This document shows, piece by piece, positions 46,060-56,953 of a DNA stretch of 64,000 bases. Made by a program: the position numbers and the translations under genes. The notes below the pieces were generated by a model. The model was not told where the DNA came from and ran no database searches. It saw only the letters and a list, made by a program, of their open reading frames with translations. The stretch is from Dicyema japonicum. Taxonomy: Eukaryota > Dicyemida > Rhombozoa > Dicyemidae. Each line of letters begins with the position of its first letter. Within the stretch, counting starts at the first letter, position 1. The stretch is from assembly GCA_011109175.1 (NCBI GenBank), contig RDEW01000004.1, positions 582,030 to 646,029 of the forward strand, read 5' to 3'.

Positions 46060-46221
46060 ATGGCAGATAGTGAATGCAAGTTGGTTTTTGGCAACAATAT
46101 TCCCAACGATGTTGATATTAGTTCTTGTGTCATCCAGCCTACAGACGACGGTCCTGCTTCTACTATACTATCTTTATTTGAATTTGCAGGAAGACCCATA
46201 GGATTCGATTTCTCGGTATGA
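46060..46221 (+). CDS. Short unassigned ORF, possible first exon
   Basis: MADSECKLVFGNNIPNDVDI and onward to FAGRPIGFDFS, followed directly by GTATGA, a plausible micro-intron donor. I could not fix the next exon. No known motif. Could be a chance ORF. Confidence 0.22.
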   Translation: MADSECKLVFGNNIPNDVDISSCVIQPTDDGPASTILSLFEFAGRPIGFDFSV

Positions 46222-47926
46222 TTAGAAACGGACATGTACAACACCACAGCATATTTAGAATATAAAGATACGATTAAGGTCATATTATTTTATCAGAAAA
46301 GTTAATAACCACCATAAAATAATTTATGGTCAATAAAACAGAGGGAAAGAATAATGTCACTTCTTGAAAAATAGAGGAGATCAGCAGTAAAGTTAGCTTT
46401 GGGCAGAAGACTGCGTGACGTCCTACAGAAGAAGACAGGATTCTTGCCACGGTGAAGCACATTGTGGAGAAGAGGATTCGAGGGATCCGACGCTAGAACG
46501 AGACTAAATGGAGATGGGGTGCATCGGAAGTGTCCAAGCCGCGTAGACGGACTAGCTAAAACCCTTAACCTAACTCCTAATCGGTTTGAGAATAAATTTG
46601 TTTCGTTTTCGTTATGATCAATAATGCGAGACGTCCTGAGTACAGAAGTTTAAGGTCAATAATGCCTACTGCTACCTTTTAGATAATTTTTTACTCTCAA
46701 TGTATCAGCATTTTTTCTCTGACGATATTCGTGTAGTTTACATAAAAGTCGATAAAATTGTTTAAACATTGATTGTGGGATAGTTAATTTATAGACTTTA
46801 GCTGGACATGATGGCACGGCCGAACATGATGGCTGCGACAAAAAGCAATTTGCTTGATATATCGTTTTATTTTACATAAACAACTTTTTTAATTTATGGG
46901 AAAGATTATTTTATTGTAGAAAGACTAATCACATTTACTTGGGGTTGCCATGACTTTTCCCCACTATGTATCTGTCGCGGGGAGAAATTGAAGGTGTATC
47001 AACACAAGAGAATAGGTCTTCTAAGAAGTCAGTAAGAGTACAGATGTGTAGTCAAATGTCCGATTCTGTTGGCGCCAACTTGTTTTAGGGGATCCTGGGA
47101 GGTTATTCCAACTTCAAGTAATCTCATTCTTTAACTTGTCGTGTACGAAAATATCTGATTTATTGACTTGAATTTTGTTATCGAATTTCAACGTTTTGGG
47201 GGATATTATAGACTGCATTGAATATTACTTTACTCTCTTCGACTTCCTGATTCCACACTTCCCACAGGGATGCGAATGGATCCATCAAATCTAGTGGCCG
47301 AAAGGTCACGTTTTTTTATTTTCTAGCAGTGATCGCACATGGATCTTCTACGCGAGAAAGACAAATTCACCCTGTACGTGACCGAAGTATTCCTGAGAAC
47401 ACTCAAAAGATTCGAGAGAGCTCAATCATGAGCAGAAGACAAGTTTATGGAACTCCCACCGTTTGTGTGACATCAGCATCATCTCGGTGGTTATCACACG
47501 ATAACAATTCTCCAAGGTCTGAAGGGCTGTTATTTCTTGCGTCGACCACTTGGCGACAAAGTCGTATGCTAAACAGCGACATCTGCAAGGCATAATGAGA
47601 CTCCCATTGTGTTGTCAGCATACAAAAAAGATCCCTTTCATCCCTAGTCCACTAGAGAGATATGCATGAACACAATAATCGTAAATGATGTCAAACTCGA
47701 CTATGGGAAATGGGATCACTTATTAGGCAAGGACTCATATTGGGGACAACAGACATCACTAAAGCGTAGTCTCCCCATATATCCACCTACCACCAAATAA
47801 ATAGTCTCAATCAGAATTTTAATAAGACAAATTAAAGTGAAAATATAATTAGACAAATTCGATCAGCCAATAACTCAAAACTTCCTATCACGTGGCCTAC
47901 TAGCATCATAATACCTCCGTTCAGTC
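46222..47926. other. Unassigned region
   Basis: Short ORFs at 46656-46841 (minus) and 47329-47595 (plus) have no recognised features. The stretch contains no clear repeat of the families listed here. Confidence 0.3.
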
Positions 47927-48682
47927 CTACTCCGTCTCTGTCATTACAACGACCATAACCTTCACTGTCCTTTCCGGTTGACTATTTCTGTCCTCATTCT
48001 CGGGTTTCTTCATTACCTTGATATTCGGCCTTTCAGGAGACTCATTAGGAACCGGTCTCCGATTATTCTAGTTTGAACAAACAACCACAACGTAGATGAT
48101 CTTCCTCTCCTTCTTTTGGGCTATAAAGTCGATCAGTCGAGTAGAGGATTTCAACACATCTGAAATTAAAAGTCCCCGAACCTTGTCTCTTCCGCTCTTT
48201 GGAGTCGATCTCCTCAATTATGGCCTCAATTGACGGAGGCTGAATCCGTTTGTCCACGTGGGTTGAAAAGAGCTTGAAATCGTCATCTACAATAGAATAA
48301 GGAGACAGACCATCCTCAATTTTGTCTTCAGGTGGGATTGTATTCTTTAGTGGGATACGTTGGGAAGTGGAGAACTCGATGATGCAGGGGAATTCGAATC
48401 CTTAAAATATAGAAGGGAAATCACCATTTTCGTCCAAAATGACTTTCCCGTCCAAATCTGGAATTCATAGACATCGTGATAGTCATGAACCCAATATAGG
48501 CCGTTTTGTAGCTGTATTTCCCGCTAAATATGGGAGGGGAAAGGTAAAAGTATCTGTGAGCAGAAAGTGGACCAAAGTGAGTCATAAACTCTTGTTGAGT
48601 GATTTTGGGAGGCAATTTTCGGACAGAAATCTGTTATTAAGCAATTTTATACTTTCAAAAAATGCACATCATCAGTCTTCAT
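47927..48682 (-). CDS. UPF3B: UPF3, nonsense-mediated decay factor (two frame breaks)
   Basis: UPF3 links the exon-junction complex to UPF2 in nonsense-mediated decay. From ATG 48682: ISVRKLPPKITQQEFMTHFG, PLSAHRYFYL and YKTAYIGF, the UPF3 RRM-like domain; then DGKVILDENG, FEFPCIIEFS, SIEAIIEEIDSKERKRQ, STRLIDFIAQKKERK and a C-terminal PNIKVMKKPENED like the EJC-binding motif. Introns of 22, 24, 22 and 24 nt. Two one-base breaks (about 48483 and 48460) inside the RRM are each repaired by one G; with both, the frame is 222 codons. UPF3A versus UPF3B cannot be told apart. Shorter than the vertebrate protein (about 480), mostly from a reduced basic middle region. Confidence 0.82.
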
Positions 48683-49835
48683 TTTTATTTATTTATATTT
48701 AAAAAATACATTATTAATAAATATATATTTTAAATAAGATATTTTGTCAATGGGTAATGATACAATTTTGCTGGAAATTTTGAGAGAATTAATCACCTTG
48801 TTAGTTCATCTCGTAAATTTGGTTCAACTGTGATGTAAATGATATTGACTAACAGTGTTAATTATACACTATGACTCTGAAAATGGTTTTCCAAGAAGGC
48901 ACTTAGTATTCCACTTGTATTCTTCTCAAACAGTCAGGTCAGAAGTAAATATCCACAATCCTTTCATTTAATTGGTCATAACTATGGGAATCATTATTTG
49001 GTCATTACTATTCAAAATTTTTAAAATTTGACTTTTTGAAGGTTAGCAAATAAAAAAATTAGTATAAAAAACCAATCAAAATTTTTATCAAAATACAAAA
49101 AATCGAATTTAATATTCGACGAAACAAACAAAAAATCCCGTTAAGAGACAGTGAGCATTGCCGTGAAAGATGCCAAGTTTATGGAACCATTGCCGCTCTC
49201 GAGGATTTCCTAGCATGGAAGGAATTAGGTTTCCATAAAAATTTACAAAGCAACAGACATATCCTTTCCAATGACCTTTTCGATTAAAATAATAATAACA
49301 ACCCATTCACAAGAGCCATAATACTTGTAGCTCCCATAGGCAGGATTCGTACTTTATTAGAGTAAAGGACATTTATACAGTACTGGTAGAAAAAATTGGT
49401 TTTACAGTTACAAATTTTTTTGGCGTATAACTTAAATTTTTCAACGCAAATCAAATTTTGGTTTTTTATTTATCATAAAAGATTTTTAATATCATCGAAA
49501 ATTTTTAATATTTATTTTTTTATAAAACACAAAAAACAACCGAAATAGATGATACAATTATAATTATTAAAAAGCACTCCCGAGAAAACATAAAATTAGT
49601 TAAGTTTCCCCTGTGCCGAATCATCCTCTCTGTCAGCTTCGACCATGATATTCTGTTGCGCGCTAGATCTCTTAGGTAGTCAGGTCGTCCGCCATTTCCA
49701 TTATTGTCAGGTGCTGTCCACACTTTTGTAACACAGTGAATGAGTTCCTAGTGGAATGCAAATCCGAGACCATAGAGGATTCAACCACCTCACCAAAAAG
49801 ATCACACAATAAACAAACTTTTTATTCACACGCTA

Positions 49836-50152
49836 TTTATTTATTGACCACGGATACACCGAGAAAGAAGTTAAAGTAAACAACTAATTAAGTGTATCCA
49901 GTTTCCACTTCTACAGAGTCATCCGGAATCAGCATAAAGGGTAAGACGTCCATTACATGCAGTTGTGGAAACCCTTCCAGTGGAGTGGGGAAGAGCAAAT
50001 GATCCTTTTTCGTGCCGGCCAGGCACTAGGCGCTACCTGGACAGGTGGATCACATGACACCACTCTAATAAGAAGAGAGAGGAGAAACAGACAAACAAAA
50101 AACTTGAACCAATTAGCCACGCAGCACCACATGGCGTTATGCGGCGTAATTT
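49836..50152 (-). mobile_element. SINE copy with 11-bp target duplication
   Basis: Flanked by TTCACACGCTA at 49825-49835 and 50153-50163. Minus orientation, 317 bp, head GCCGCATAACGCCATGTGG, tail a short A/T run. The part before the tail, TAACTTCTTTCTCGGTGTAT, resembles the LINE tail at 56690-56760 (TCTTTCTTTCTCGGTGTTCC), indicating a 3' end shared with a partner LINE. Close to 51173-51491 and 33355-33670. Confidence 0.82.
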
Positions 50153-50404
50153 TTCACACGCTAAGATTGAAATTTTTAAAAATTTTAGACGATTAATGAT
50201 TTTTTAAAAATTAAAAAATTATACATCTAGTAAATTCCAAACATTTTAATTCAGTTGGAAAATTAAAATCTATACGCCAAAAAAGTTTGTAACTGTAAAA
50301 ACCGGGTTTTTCTACCCGCACTGTACTTGAAAAAGATGACACAAGGAATGTTCTTTGACTTTTTTTTGTAAAGAACCAGAGAAATTTTTATTTTTCCAAT
50401 TAAG

Positions 50405-50515
50405 TCGTTATTGAGCTGGTTATTCGAGCGAATCTCGCTCGCCATCCTGAGAGGGAATAGACACGCAGTCAGAGCAGCCGCTATATAACCATTTGTTCTC
50501 TTTTCTTTCCTAAAT
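50405..50515 (+). pseudogene. LINE extreme C-terminal fragment
   Basis: WLFERISLAILRGNRHAVR followed by a stop and ATATAACC, matching the end of the 15040-15760 copy. Confidence 0.6.
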
Positions 50516-50563
50516 AAAATAAACCGTATTAAGTCGTTGTAGCAACTGAAAAAAACATGTAAT

Positions 50564-50818
50564 GTGAAAAATTTTATTATTTTCATTTTTCAGTATCTCG
50601 CCAGTTTTCCCCAAGGAGCGGCATCGCTAATAACTAATATAAAATTTGAATTTTTCGATAAGAATTTATCAAAAACACATTTAATTGTTGGAATTACATC
50701 ATTCGAACTCGAATGCACTGAATTTACAGCTGATTTCATAATCTATAAAGTCGTTGGATTACAAATTGTCCAGAAAATTACATATTTTCAGGTTAATGTT
50801 ACTTTCATCAATAATTAA
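50564..50818 (+). CDS. Short unassigned ORF
   Basis: Open frame YLASFPQGAASLITNIKFEF ... HLIVGITSFELECTEFTADF to TAA at about 50818. The beginning could be an exon after an acceptor at TTTTTCAG, and a 24-nt intron may lie near 50748. Hydrophobic and beta-like. No family recognised. Confidence 0.25.
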   Translation: MKNFIIFIFQYLASFPQGAASLITNIKFEFFDKNLSKTHLIVGITSFELECTEFTADFIIYKVVGLQIVQKITYFQVNVTFINN

Positions 50819-51172
50819 AAATAATTTTTTTGTTTAATTAATAGATGTCTTTATTCATTAAGATGTTGATCGATGTAGTATAGTTCAGATGAGTTTACTG
50901 TCCTTGAGCATTTTTGGCAAAATAAATCTCCTTAGGTGTTCTTGTAAATATAGTTCTTGTAATTTGCTTTTGAAATTCGTTCCTTACTTATCCTCTGAGT
51001 TCTAATAGTTTTAATAATTGAGAAAATACAAACCTGTCATTAATTGAAGACTGCTAATACACAACAAAAAACAATTTATAACGTGTAATTTAAAAAGAAA
51101 TGAAAAAGTACTAACAAAATTAAAAAAATAATAAAAATAATTATGTCCTATTTTAAGAAAATTTTATCTTTG

Positions 51173-51491
51173 CCGCGTGGCGCCATGTGGTGCTGCGTGG
51201 TTAATTGGTTTAATTTTTCTGCTTGCTTGTCTGTTCCTCCTCTCTCTTCCTAATAGAGTGGCGTCATGTGATCCACCTGTCTAGGTGACGTCCAGTGACA
51301 GGCCGGCATGAAAAAGGATCATTTGCTCTTCCCCCACTCCACTGGAGGGGTTTCCACAACTGCATGTAATGGACGTCTTACCATTTATGCTGATGGACTC
51401 TGTTTCTGTAGAAGTGGAAACTGGATACACTTAATTAGTTGTTTACTTTAACTTCTTTCTCGTTGTATCCGGGGTTAATAAATAAATAAAA
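51173..51491 (+). mobile_element. SINE copy with short target duplication
   Basis: Flanked by ATCTTTG at 51166-51172 and 51492-51498. Plus orientation, from GCCGCGTGGCGCCATGTGGT through AGAGTGGCGTCATGTGATCC to the tail CCGGGGTTAATAAATAAATA. The clearest full-length member in the plus sense. Confidence 0.78.
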
Positions 51492-51599
51492 ATCTTTGAA
51501 ATAGGACAATGTCATATTTTTTGTCCTAAATAGCACAGTAGCGAAGGAAGAAACAAAAACGGAGGAGTACTGACGCAAGTGCAAAAAGCTTGGCTCCCT

Positions 51600-52260
51600 C
51601 GTAGGAGACCATGAAGAAATTACAAGATGGAGAACTCTAGCACAAACGGCCCTCTCCAGATTAAAGAACACCTGGCTCCACAAAAAGGGCGTGACATTAT
51701 AACAAAAACTCGATTATACAACTCCCTAGTGAAACCCATACTACGGTATAACGCTGGTACCTGGCCCTGCTCAAGAAATGAACTGAAGAGGCTTAATGCG
51801 TTTTATAAAGACCAACTACGGCATATGATGTTCGAAAGAAGTGATACAAGCATGTCATCTTTTTTATAAAAGGACGAAGACCTCAGAAATTTCTAATGAG
51901 ATTCTGGATACACGATGGATGCTTTTTGGCCATATTCTGCGACTGGACCTAGATGCCCCCGCGAACGTAGCCATTGAGGATTACTTTATGTTGGAGGCCC
52001 CCTGTTTCCGTGGTTGCCCAAAGACGACACTAGCAGTCGTTCTCGACGAGGACCTCAAAGAAATGGGACGGCATCTTGGAAGTGGAGAAGATCTTGATTG
52101 GTTGCGCACTGCGGCTTTGAATAGGAGGAAGTGGAGAGGATCTTGATTGGTTGCGCACTGCGGCTTTGAATAGGAGGAAGTGGATGAAACTAACCAGTGA
52201 TTTGCTAACTCGTGTTGCACATGCTTTGTCAAGTCCTATGACATAGTGATAAGTGCTTAT
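51600..52260 (+). pseudogene. Decayed LINE 3' part, relative of 20482-22236
   Basis: LYNSLVKPILRYNAGTWPC, RWMLFGHILRLDLDAPANVA, FRGCPKTTLAVVLDEDL, GSGEDLDWLRTAALNRRKW. These align with the C-terminal third of the intact RT. A stretch of about 50 bp (52090-52139) is repeated directly at 52140-52184, and the tail GATAAGTGCTTATAATAATG matches the intact element. Confidence 0.7.
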
Positions 52261-52519
52261 AATAATGGCACAATTTCCGCCCTAACAGCCTTTTTACGGT
52301 TTTTTTCAGCAATAGTGACAGCATCTCCGTAGGGATGCTCAACCTTTGCAGACGTAGTGAAGGATTTGTCCCATAGTCCTTCTGATACGAACCTTTTAAG
52401 TAATTATAATTTGAATACACTATCTCCAATGTTAAATTCATATTTCGATCGATGCACTCCATTTTTTTATTCATCCTTTTATAATAAGGAGAATTCAAGC
52501 CTATCCGAGGAAATCAAAT

Positions 52520-54060
52520 TTTTAATCTCCTTTGAATAATTATAGACAAAAAACCTTTACTATATGTTTCGGGGCTGTCTTTACTGTCTGGCTCTGTTAA
52601 TTCAGCAATGTTACCCACACTTTCCAGGTTGTCTTCACCGTCTGTCTCCGTCACAGTATTTTTAAAATGTTGTTGTAGCCTGGAATCTTCGAAATCTCTG
52701 AAACTGACTAACACCTACAAAAATAAAATCAAAAAAACAGCCTTTGAATGTGCTTTTTCCACTCTTTCTTGTCATTAAACACCATCATTTTTCGATAAAC
52801 TCCGTGAGATCGTCTGGTTGAATCTTTCAACGATCCCTTGACTCTGGGGATTGTTAGGTATTCCATTATGTTATATTATCCAGTCAAGTCGTGTCCCACC
52901 CTTGGAGATCTCATGAACAAGTTTCCTCCACTCTCCCCTATCCGTCGCAATTTGGAGTAGCCTTGATATAAGCATTCCCGTGACGTATTCCACCGAAGCT
53001 AACCACCGAGTCCTCGGTCGACAGGTCTTCTCTTCCCAGTAATATTGCTCAGCATGATGGTTCTTTCCAGGGAATCAGAGCGGACAACATGCCCAAAGAA
53101 CGCCAATCTGTGTTTTTCGATTCTTCCTTCTAGCGAAATGTCCGTCTCCACCGTTTGAGTACATCGGGTGTTTGTTACTTTGGAAATCCAAGGGATTCTT
53201 AGTAACCTCCTCCAGCACCACAGTTCAAAAGCTTCAATTTTTCGTCTATCCGCCTTTTTCAGTATCCAAAGTCTTCCGTGGATTTGAGTAATTCTGTAAT
53301 CCTCACACAATTTTCTGATATGACAGTTCTTGAACTCTGTGCGTTGTCGGCTTGTAGAAACCTACAAGGGCATAATCCATGGATTGTCTAGAAAGGACCC
53401 ACAACAAAAAAAGAAAAAAAGAAGTGAAGATCTTGGTTCTGCGATTAGTTAAAATTAACTGTTCTTTAATTAAATAAAGTGTGTGTCCTGCCTATGCGGA
53501 GATATTATGGCTCTCGTGAAAAGGCTATTATTATCGTTGGCCACCTCAATTCCACTTTTATTTTCCAGGTTCCTTGTAAATTCATATTTTGAATAGACGT
53601 CTATAACTGCAACAACGAAGAAAATGATCATTTTGATTCTCAAATCTACAGTAATAACTATAAACTTTAGACCTTTTAAGATCAGTCAAATCAGTTTGAA
53701 ATCTCTCGTTAGGCAAATCAGCAATGACTAGAATCGTCATATTGTTTGAGAGGCACTGCAAACTTGCAAACATTGCAGTCTTTTACAACTTGACGAATAA
53801 CAGTTCTTTTGATAGCGCAAAATCTCCTACGACAAAGCGCATCCAGAGCGTTATGTCCACAATCTGGTGAATCTCCTGAGCAATAGTCCTCATTTCTTTT
53901 TTACTAGTTAAGGGTATTTCAAGTTTGTGAAGTCCGTTAACAGCTTTCAAATAAAGCTTTTCGTCAATAACAATAAAATTTTCAGCTTTCTTTTTTAGTC
54001 GGTACCTCATTTGTTTCGCAATATTCACATCTTCATTAAGGATGGATTTAAAAGTTGGTA
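52520..54060 (-). pseudogene. Third integrase-type transposon, broken
   Basis: Minus strand, from about 54028: KAENFIVIDEKLYLKAVNG, KEMRTIAQEIHQI, DCNVCKFA (HHCC), LPNERFQTDLTDLKR, VIDVYSKYEFTRNLENKSG; then, beyond a LINE insertion, NGIPNNPQSQGIVERFNQTI with the catalytic Glu. Same architecture as 35471-37440 but clearly a different, older family. Confidence 0.6.
52870..53400 (-). pseudogene. LINE fragment inserted in the third integrase element
   Basis: Minus strand: WILKKADRRKIEAFELWCWR, RLLRIPWISKVTNTR, RLAFFGHVVRSDSLERTIML. This is the C-terminal motif set (KK-D-KIEAFE-WC-RR-L-IPW ... FGH-R) of RTE/Jockey-like LINEs, not the family at 20482. Confidence 0.65.
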
Positions 54061-54069
54061 CTCTTCATT

Positions 54070-54562
54070 GTCTTTGACAACAGTCTTGGTACCAGGAATC
54101 AGGTCAAAGTGACTAAAGCGTGGATTATTATTTTATATTCAATAAATAGTTAACCAGACTAAAATTGGAATAAATTAATTCCAAAGACCACTGTTGAACC
54201 GAAAAACTAAACCAAGTGATCCCGACGAATTGGATCAAGGCTCTCATCTTTTCTCGGTGTTGATCCAATCTTTATATCGGAATATAATAATTTATAAAAA
54301 AAAAATAAAAAAATAATTTATAAAAATATAAAATTATAGTATTGATTTTTAATTAAAATGACAGTTATGACAGTAGATGACAGCTTTCAAAGGCAACGTC
54401 TGTGGGTCGGTAACTGCTGTGGCTCGCGACAAAAATGATCAAAGCCACATTGAGTATGACATCTGACATCTGGCCTAACAGTCATTGACATGTGACATAT
54501 AACCAGCATGGACGCGTTGCCACCAGGGGACGCGACATTATTAATTAACTCAAGATTGTCTA
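54070..54562. other. Intergenic with LINE tail
   Basis: 54180-54280 holds CCAAAGACCACTGTTGAACC and AAGTGATCCCGACGAATTGG, a reversed LINE-type tail. The rest is unremarkable and ends at the TA flank of the transposon. Confidence 0.4.
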
Positions 54563-54577
54563 TACCATTTCAGGTTT

Positions 54578-54775
54578 AAAGTGGGTCTACCAAAAGCAAA
54601 GTGGTACTTACCAAAAGCAAAGTGGGTCTTACCAAAAGCAAAGTGGGTCTTACCAAAAGCAAAGTGGTACTTACCAAAAGCAAAGTGGTACTTACCAAAA
54701 GCAAAGTGGAACTTACCAAAAGCAAAGTGGAACTTACCAAAAGCAAAGTGGAACTTACCAAAATCAAAGTGGAAC
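54578..54775 (+). repeat. Left subterminal array, nine 21-bp units plus a partial
   Basis: Units start at 54578 (20 bp), 54598, 54619, 54640, 54661, 54682, 54703, 54724 and 54745; a 10-bp partial follows. The two variable positions are GT, TA or AA (GTGGGTCTT, GTGGTACTT, GTGGAACTT), changing in blocks along the array, which suggests expansion by local duplication. Because 21 is a multiple of three, the repeats give spurious ORFs on both strands. Confidence 0.9.
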
Positions 54776-54882
54776 AAAAATTATTTTTTGTTATAGGATG
54801 AGATTAATTTCAATTGCAAAAGTGACTAAGCAAAAACCTATATATTTGCATGTCTGCGCAAATATTTCATTTTTTTATTCAT

Positions 54883-55932
54883 ATGCCTGCTCAAATAAAA
54901 AAGTCTGAAGCTGAAATTAAGAAAAATCTTATTATCGGGCTTATGAGGGAGATGGTGACTGGAGGGAACTTGCAAAATCTCTCGATGTTCCGAAAACTAC
55001 TACTTATCGTTGGTTGAAAAACAAAAACAAACCTGATCAGCGAGGGGGATCAAAAGCAAAAAAATTTCTTGATAAACATATAGATTATTGTGTTGAACAG
55101 CTCGAAATTAACCCTAGGATTACTCTTGAGACCTTGAGAATTCTTTTAAATTCTAATTTCAGCTTAAATGTTTCAAAAGAAACCATTCGAGTCCACTTGG
55201 ACGGTGCCTGTTATTCTTTGAAAGATATCAGGTATGAACCAGAGAAAGGCAATAGTGAATTAAATAAAGAAAAAGAAAAAAATTTATAACTTCATTATTG
55301 GAATATCAATCGGAGGAAATTCCAATATTATTTATGGATGAAACAAATATAAACATGCACATATCCCGTAAAAAGGGTCGATCAAAAAAAGGAACAAGGG
55401 CTAATGTCGTTGCAACAAGTTCGCGAGGTGCCAATGTACATTTCATTGGTTGCATCGGGTCCCTTGGATTGTTGCATTATGAATTCAAACGTGATCCTTT
55501 AATAAAAAATCCGCCCATGAATGGGTGAAAATTTGTCTACGAAAAGCCAGTGAAGCTTACAATTCCCCAGTAGTGCCAGTAGTAGACAATGCTCCATGCC
55601 ATTCAAGAATTGAAGAAATTGTCAGAGATAATGAATTCATCGGAAATAAAATTTTAAGATTGGGTCCCTATAGCCCTATGCTCAACCCAATTGAGAATAT
55701 TTTGTCAGTTTTCAAAGCTGATGTAAAAAGACACATCGCTACAGACATTGAAAATATTTTTGATTGTGTGAGACAAGAAGATTTGTCAACTACGGAGTTT
55801 CGACTTCAAAAATTAAAAGAAAGTATGATTAACTCATTATGTATAATCACTCCATCTCTATGCAACACCGTAATTGCTAGAATTCAGAGGTTGGCCCCAA
55901 CGGTGTTAAATAATGATGAAATGGTTTATTAA
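54883..55932 (+). CDS. DDE transposase (Tc1/mariner-IS630 superfamily), frame-broken
   Basis: From ATG 54883 (MPAQIKKSEAEIKKN): helix-turn-helix DWRELAKSLDVPKTTTYRWL, second HTH-like segment ITLETLRILLNSNFSLNVSK, then the catalytic domain PILFMDETNIN (first Asp), VVDNAPCHSRIEE (second Asp) and PYSPMLNPIENI (Glu), with 35 residues between the second Asp and the Glu. Single-base breaks occur near 54942 (GGG run), 55283 (A run) and 55508 (A run), separating four pieces. All catalytic residues survive. Either recently inactivated or mis-assembled in homopolymers. No host-like introns. Confidence 0.8.
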
Positions 55933-55951
55933 ATAATTTTTGTCTCACTTT

Positions 55952-56098
55952 GCTTTTGGTAAGTACCACTTTTCTTTTGTTAAGACCCACTTTGATTTTG
56001 GTAAGACCCACTTTGATTTTGGTAAGTCCCACTTTGCATTTGGTAAGACCCAATTTGCTATTGGTAAGACCCACTTTGCTTTTGGTAAGACCCACTTT
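55952..56098 (-). repeat. Right subterminal array, seven 21-bp units
   Basis: Inverted relative to the left array: GCTTTTGGTAAG-x-x-CCACTTT units at 55952, 55973, 55994, 56015, 56036, 56057 and 56078. More diverged than the left array (GATTTTGG, GCATTTGG, GCTATTGG variants). Confidence 0.88.
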
Positions 56099-56114
56099 AA
56101 CCTGAAATGGTATA

Positions 56115-56680
56115 GTTTCAGTAATTAATCGTGTTGATTGATATGATTTTGGCATATGACATTGATTGACACATGATTTGTTGCGCGTTGCGCATGGCTG
56201 CTCACAGTGCGCGCGACCAGAGCGTTATGGTTGTTCGATTTGGGACATCTTTATTATTTCAGCAGTCCACGCTTATTGATGACTGGAACCATCACGTTTT
56301 TTTAATATTTTTTTGTTTTCGATCAATTTATTCGAAAAAAACATTGAATGTCAACGAAAGGCAGTGGCAATTTTTGTGAAAACCATTTCCGCTCGTCGGA
56401 GTTTCGAGTCGCGAGTCAAACGTAATTCAGATTTCATTGATAATTGCTCAAACCACTCCCATAGTTTCGTAGGCGATCGAGACGATACAGAAATGATCTC
56501 CGAGATCTGAGTACTTCTCCAGCTTCCTTCATTCGGCAGAGTCAGCGTTGGACAGTTACAATAGGCAGAATAAAGTGCAAAAAGCAATGATCGAGTTTAC
56601 CGGTGCTGGTTGTAGCCCTTCCCCTCTATGAAACAAGAATTGCTAAAATCTTGTCCCACGATTTAAATACAGTTTTATTT
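56115..56680. other. No gene recognised
   Basis: Three overlapping ORFs at 56173-56587 have no recognised motif. The region has slightly higher GC than its surroundings but no repeat match was noticed. Confidence 0.3.
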
Positions 56681-56684
56681 ATTT

Positions 56685-56800
56685 TTTATTTTAATAACCC
56701 CGGGAACACCGAGAAAGAAAGACAAAAGAGTCAAACAGTTAGGTGATCCCAGTCCTCGCAATCAACTGTGCCATTCGACGTCTGTGATCTCCCGTTAAAT
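56685..56800 (-). repeat. LINE 3' tail
   Basis: Reverse complement reads GGATCACCTAACTGTTTGAC and TTTCTTTCTCGGTGTTCCCG, GGGTTATTAAAATAAAAA. It resembles the SINE 3' end (49836-50152), so it is the likely partner LINE tail. Confidence 0.55.
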
Positions 56801-56953
56801 ACAGTTTATCCCTAGCAATGTCAAACTGAATTCCCATGCGTAATATCTCAACCGTTAATAAATTAATTTACTCATAAATTCTAAATTAGTTTATCAATTA
56901 AATAAATCAATTTTAGAAAAATAATCAGTTAATTTATCCCCAGTAAATCATAT

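Larger units (their letters stand above)
54563..56112 (+). mobile_element. Tc1/IS630-superfamily transposon with inverted 21-bp repeat arrays
   Basis: Terminal inverted repeats begin TACCATTTCAGG (54563) and end CCTGAAATGGTA (56112), flanked by the TA target duplication (54561-54562, 56113-56114). Inside each end lies an array of a 21-bp unit, AAAGTGG-x-x-CTTACCAAAAGC, in inverted orientation (54578-54775 and 55952-56098). The single gene between them encodes a DDE transposase. Length 1550 bp. Confidence 0.85.

Noticed and set aside
54550-54801. Four overlapping ORFs on both strands with a seven-residue repeat (WYLPKAK / FAFGKYH and similar)
   Set aside because: They are translations of the 21-bp DNA array, open in several frames only because 21 is divisible by three. 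They are not proteins.
54578-56098. CRISPR-like array
   Set aside because: The 21-bp units are tandem with no spacers, lie inverted at the two ends of a transposon, and the DNA is animal.
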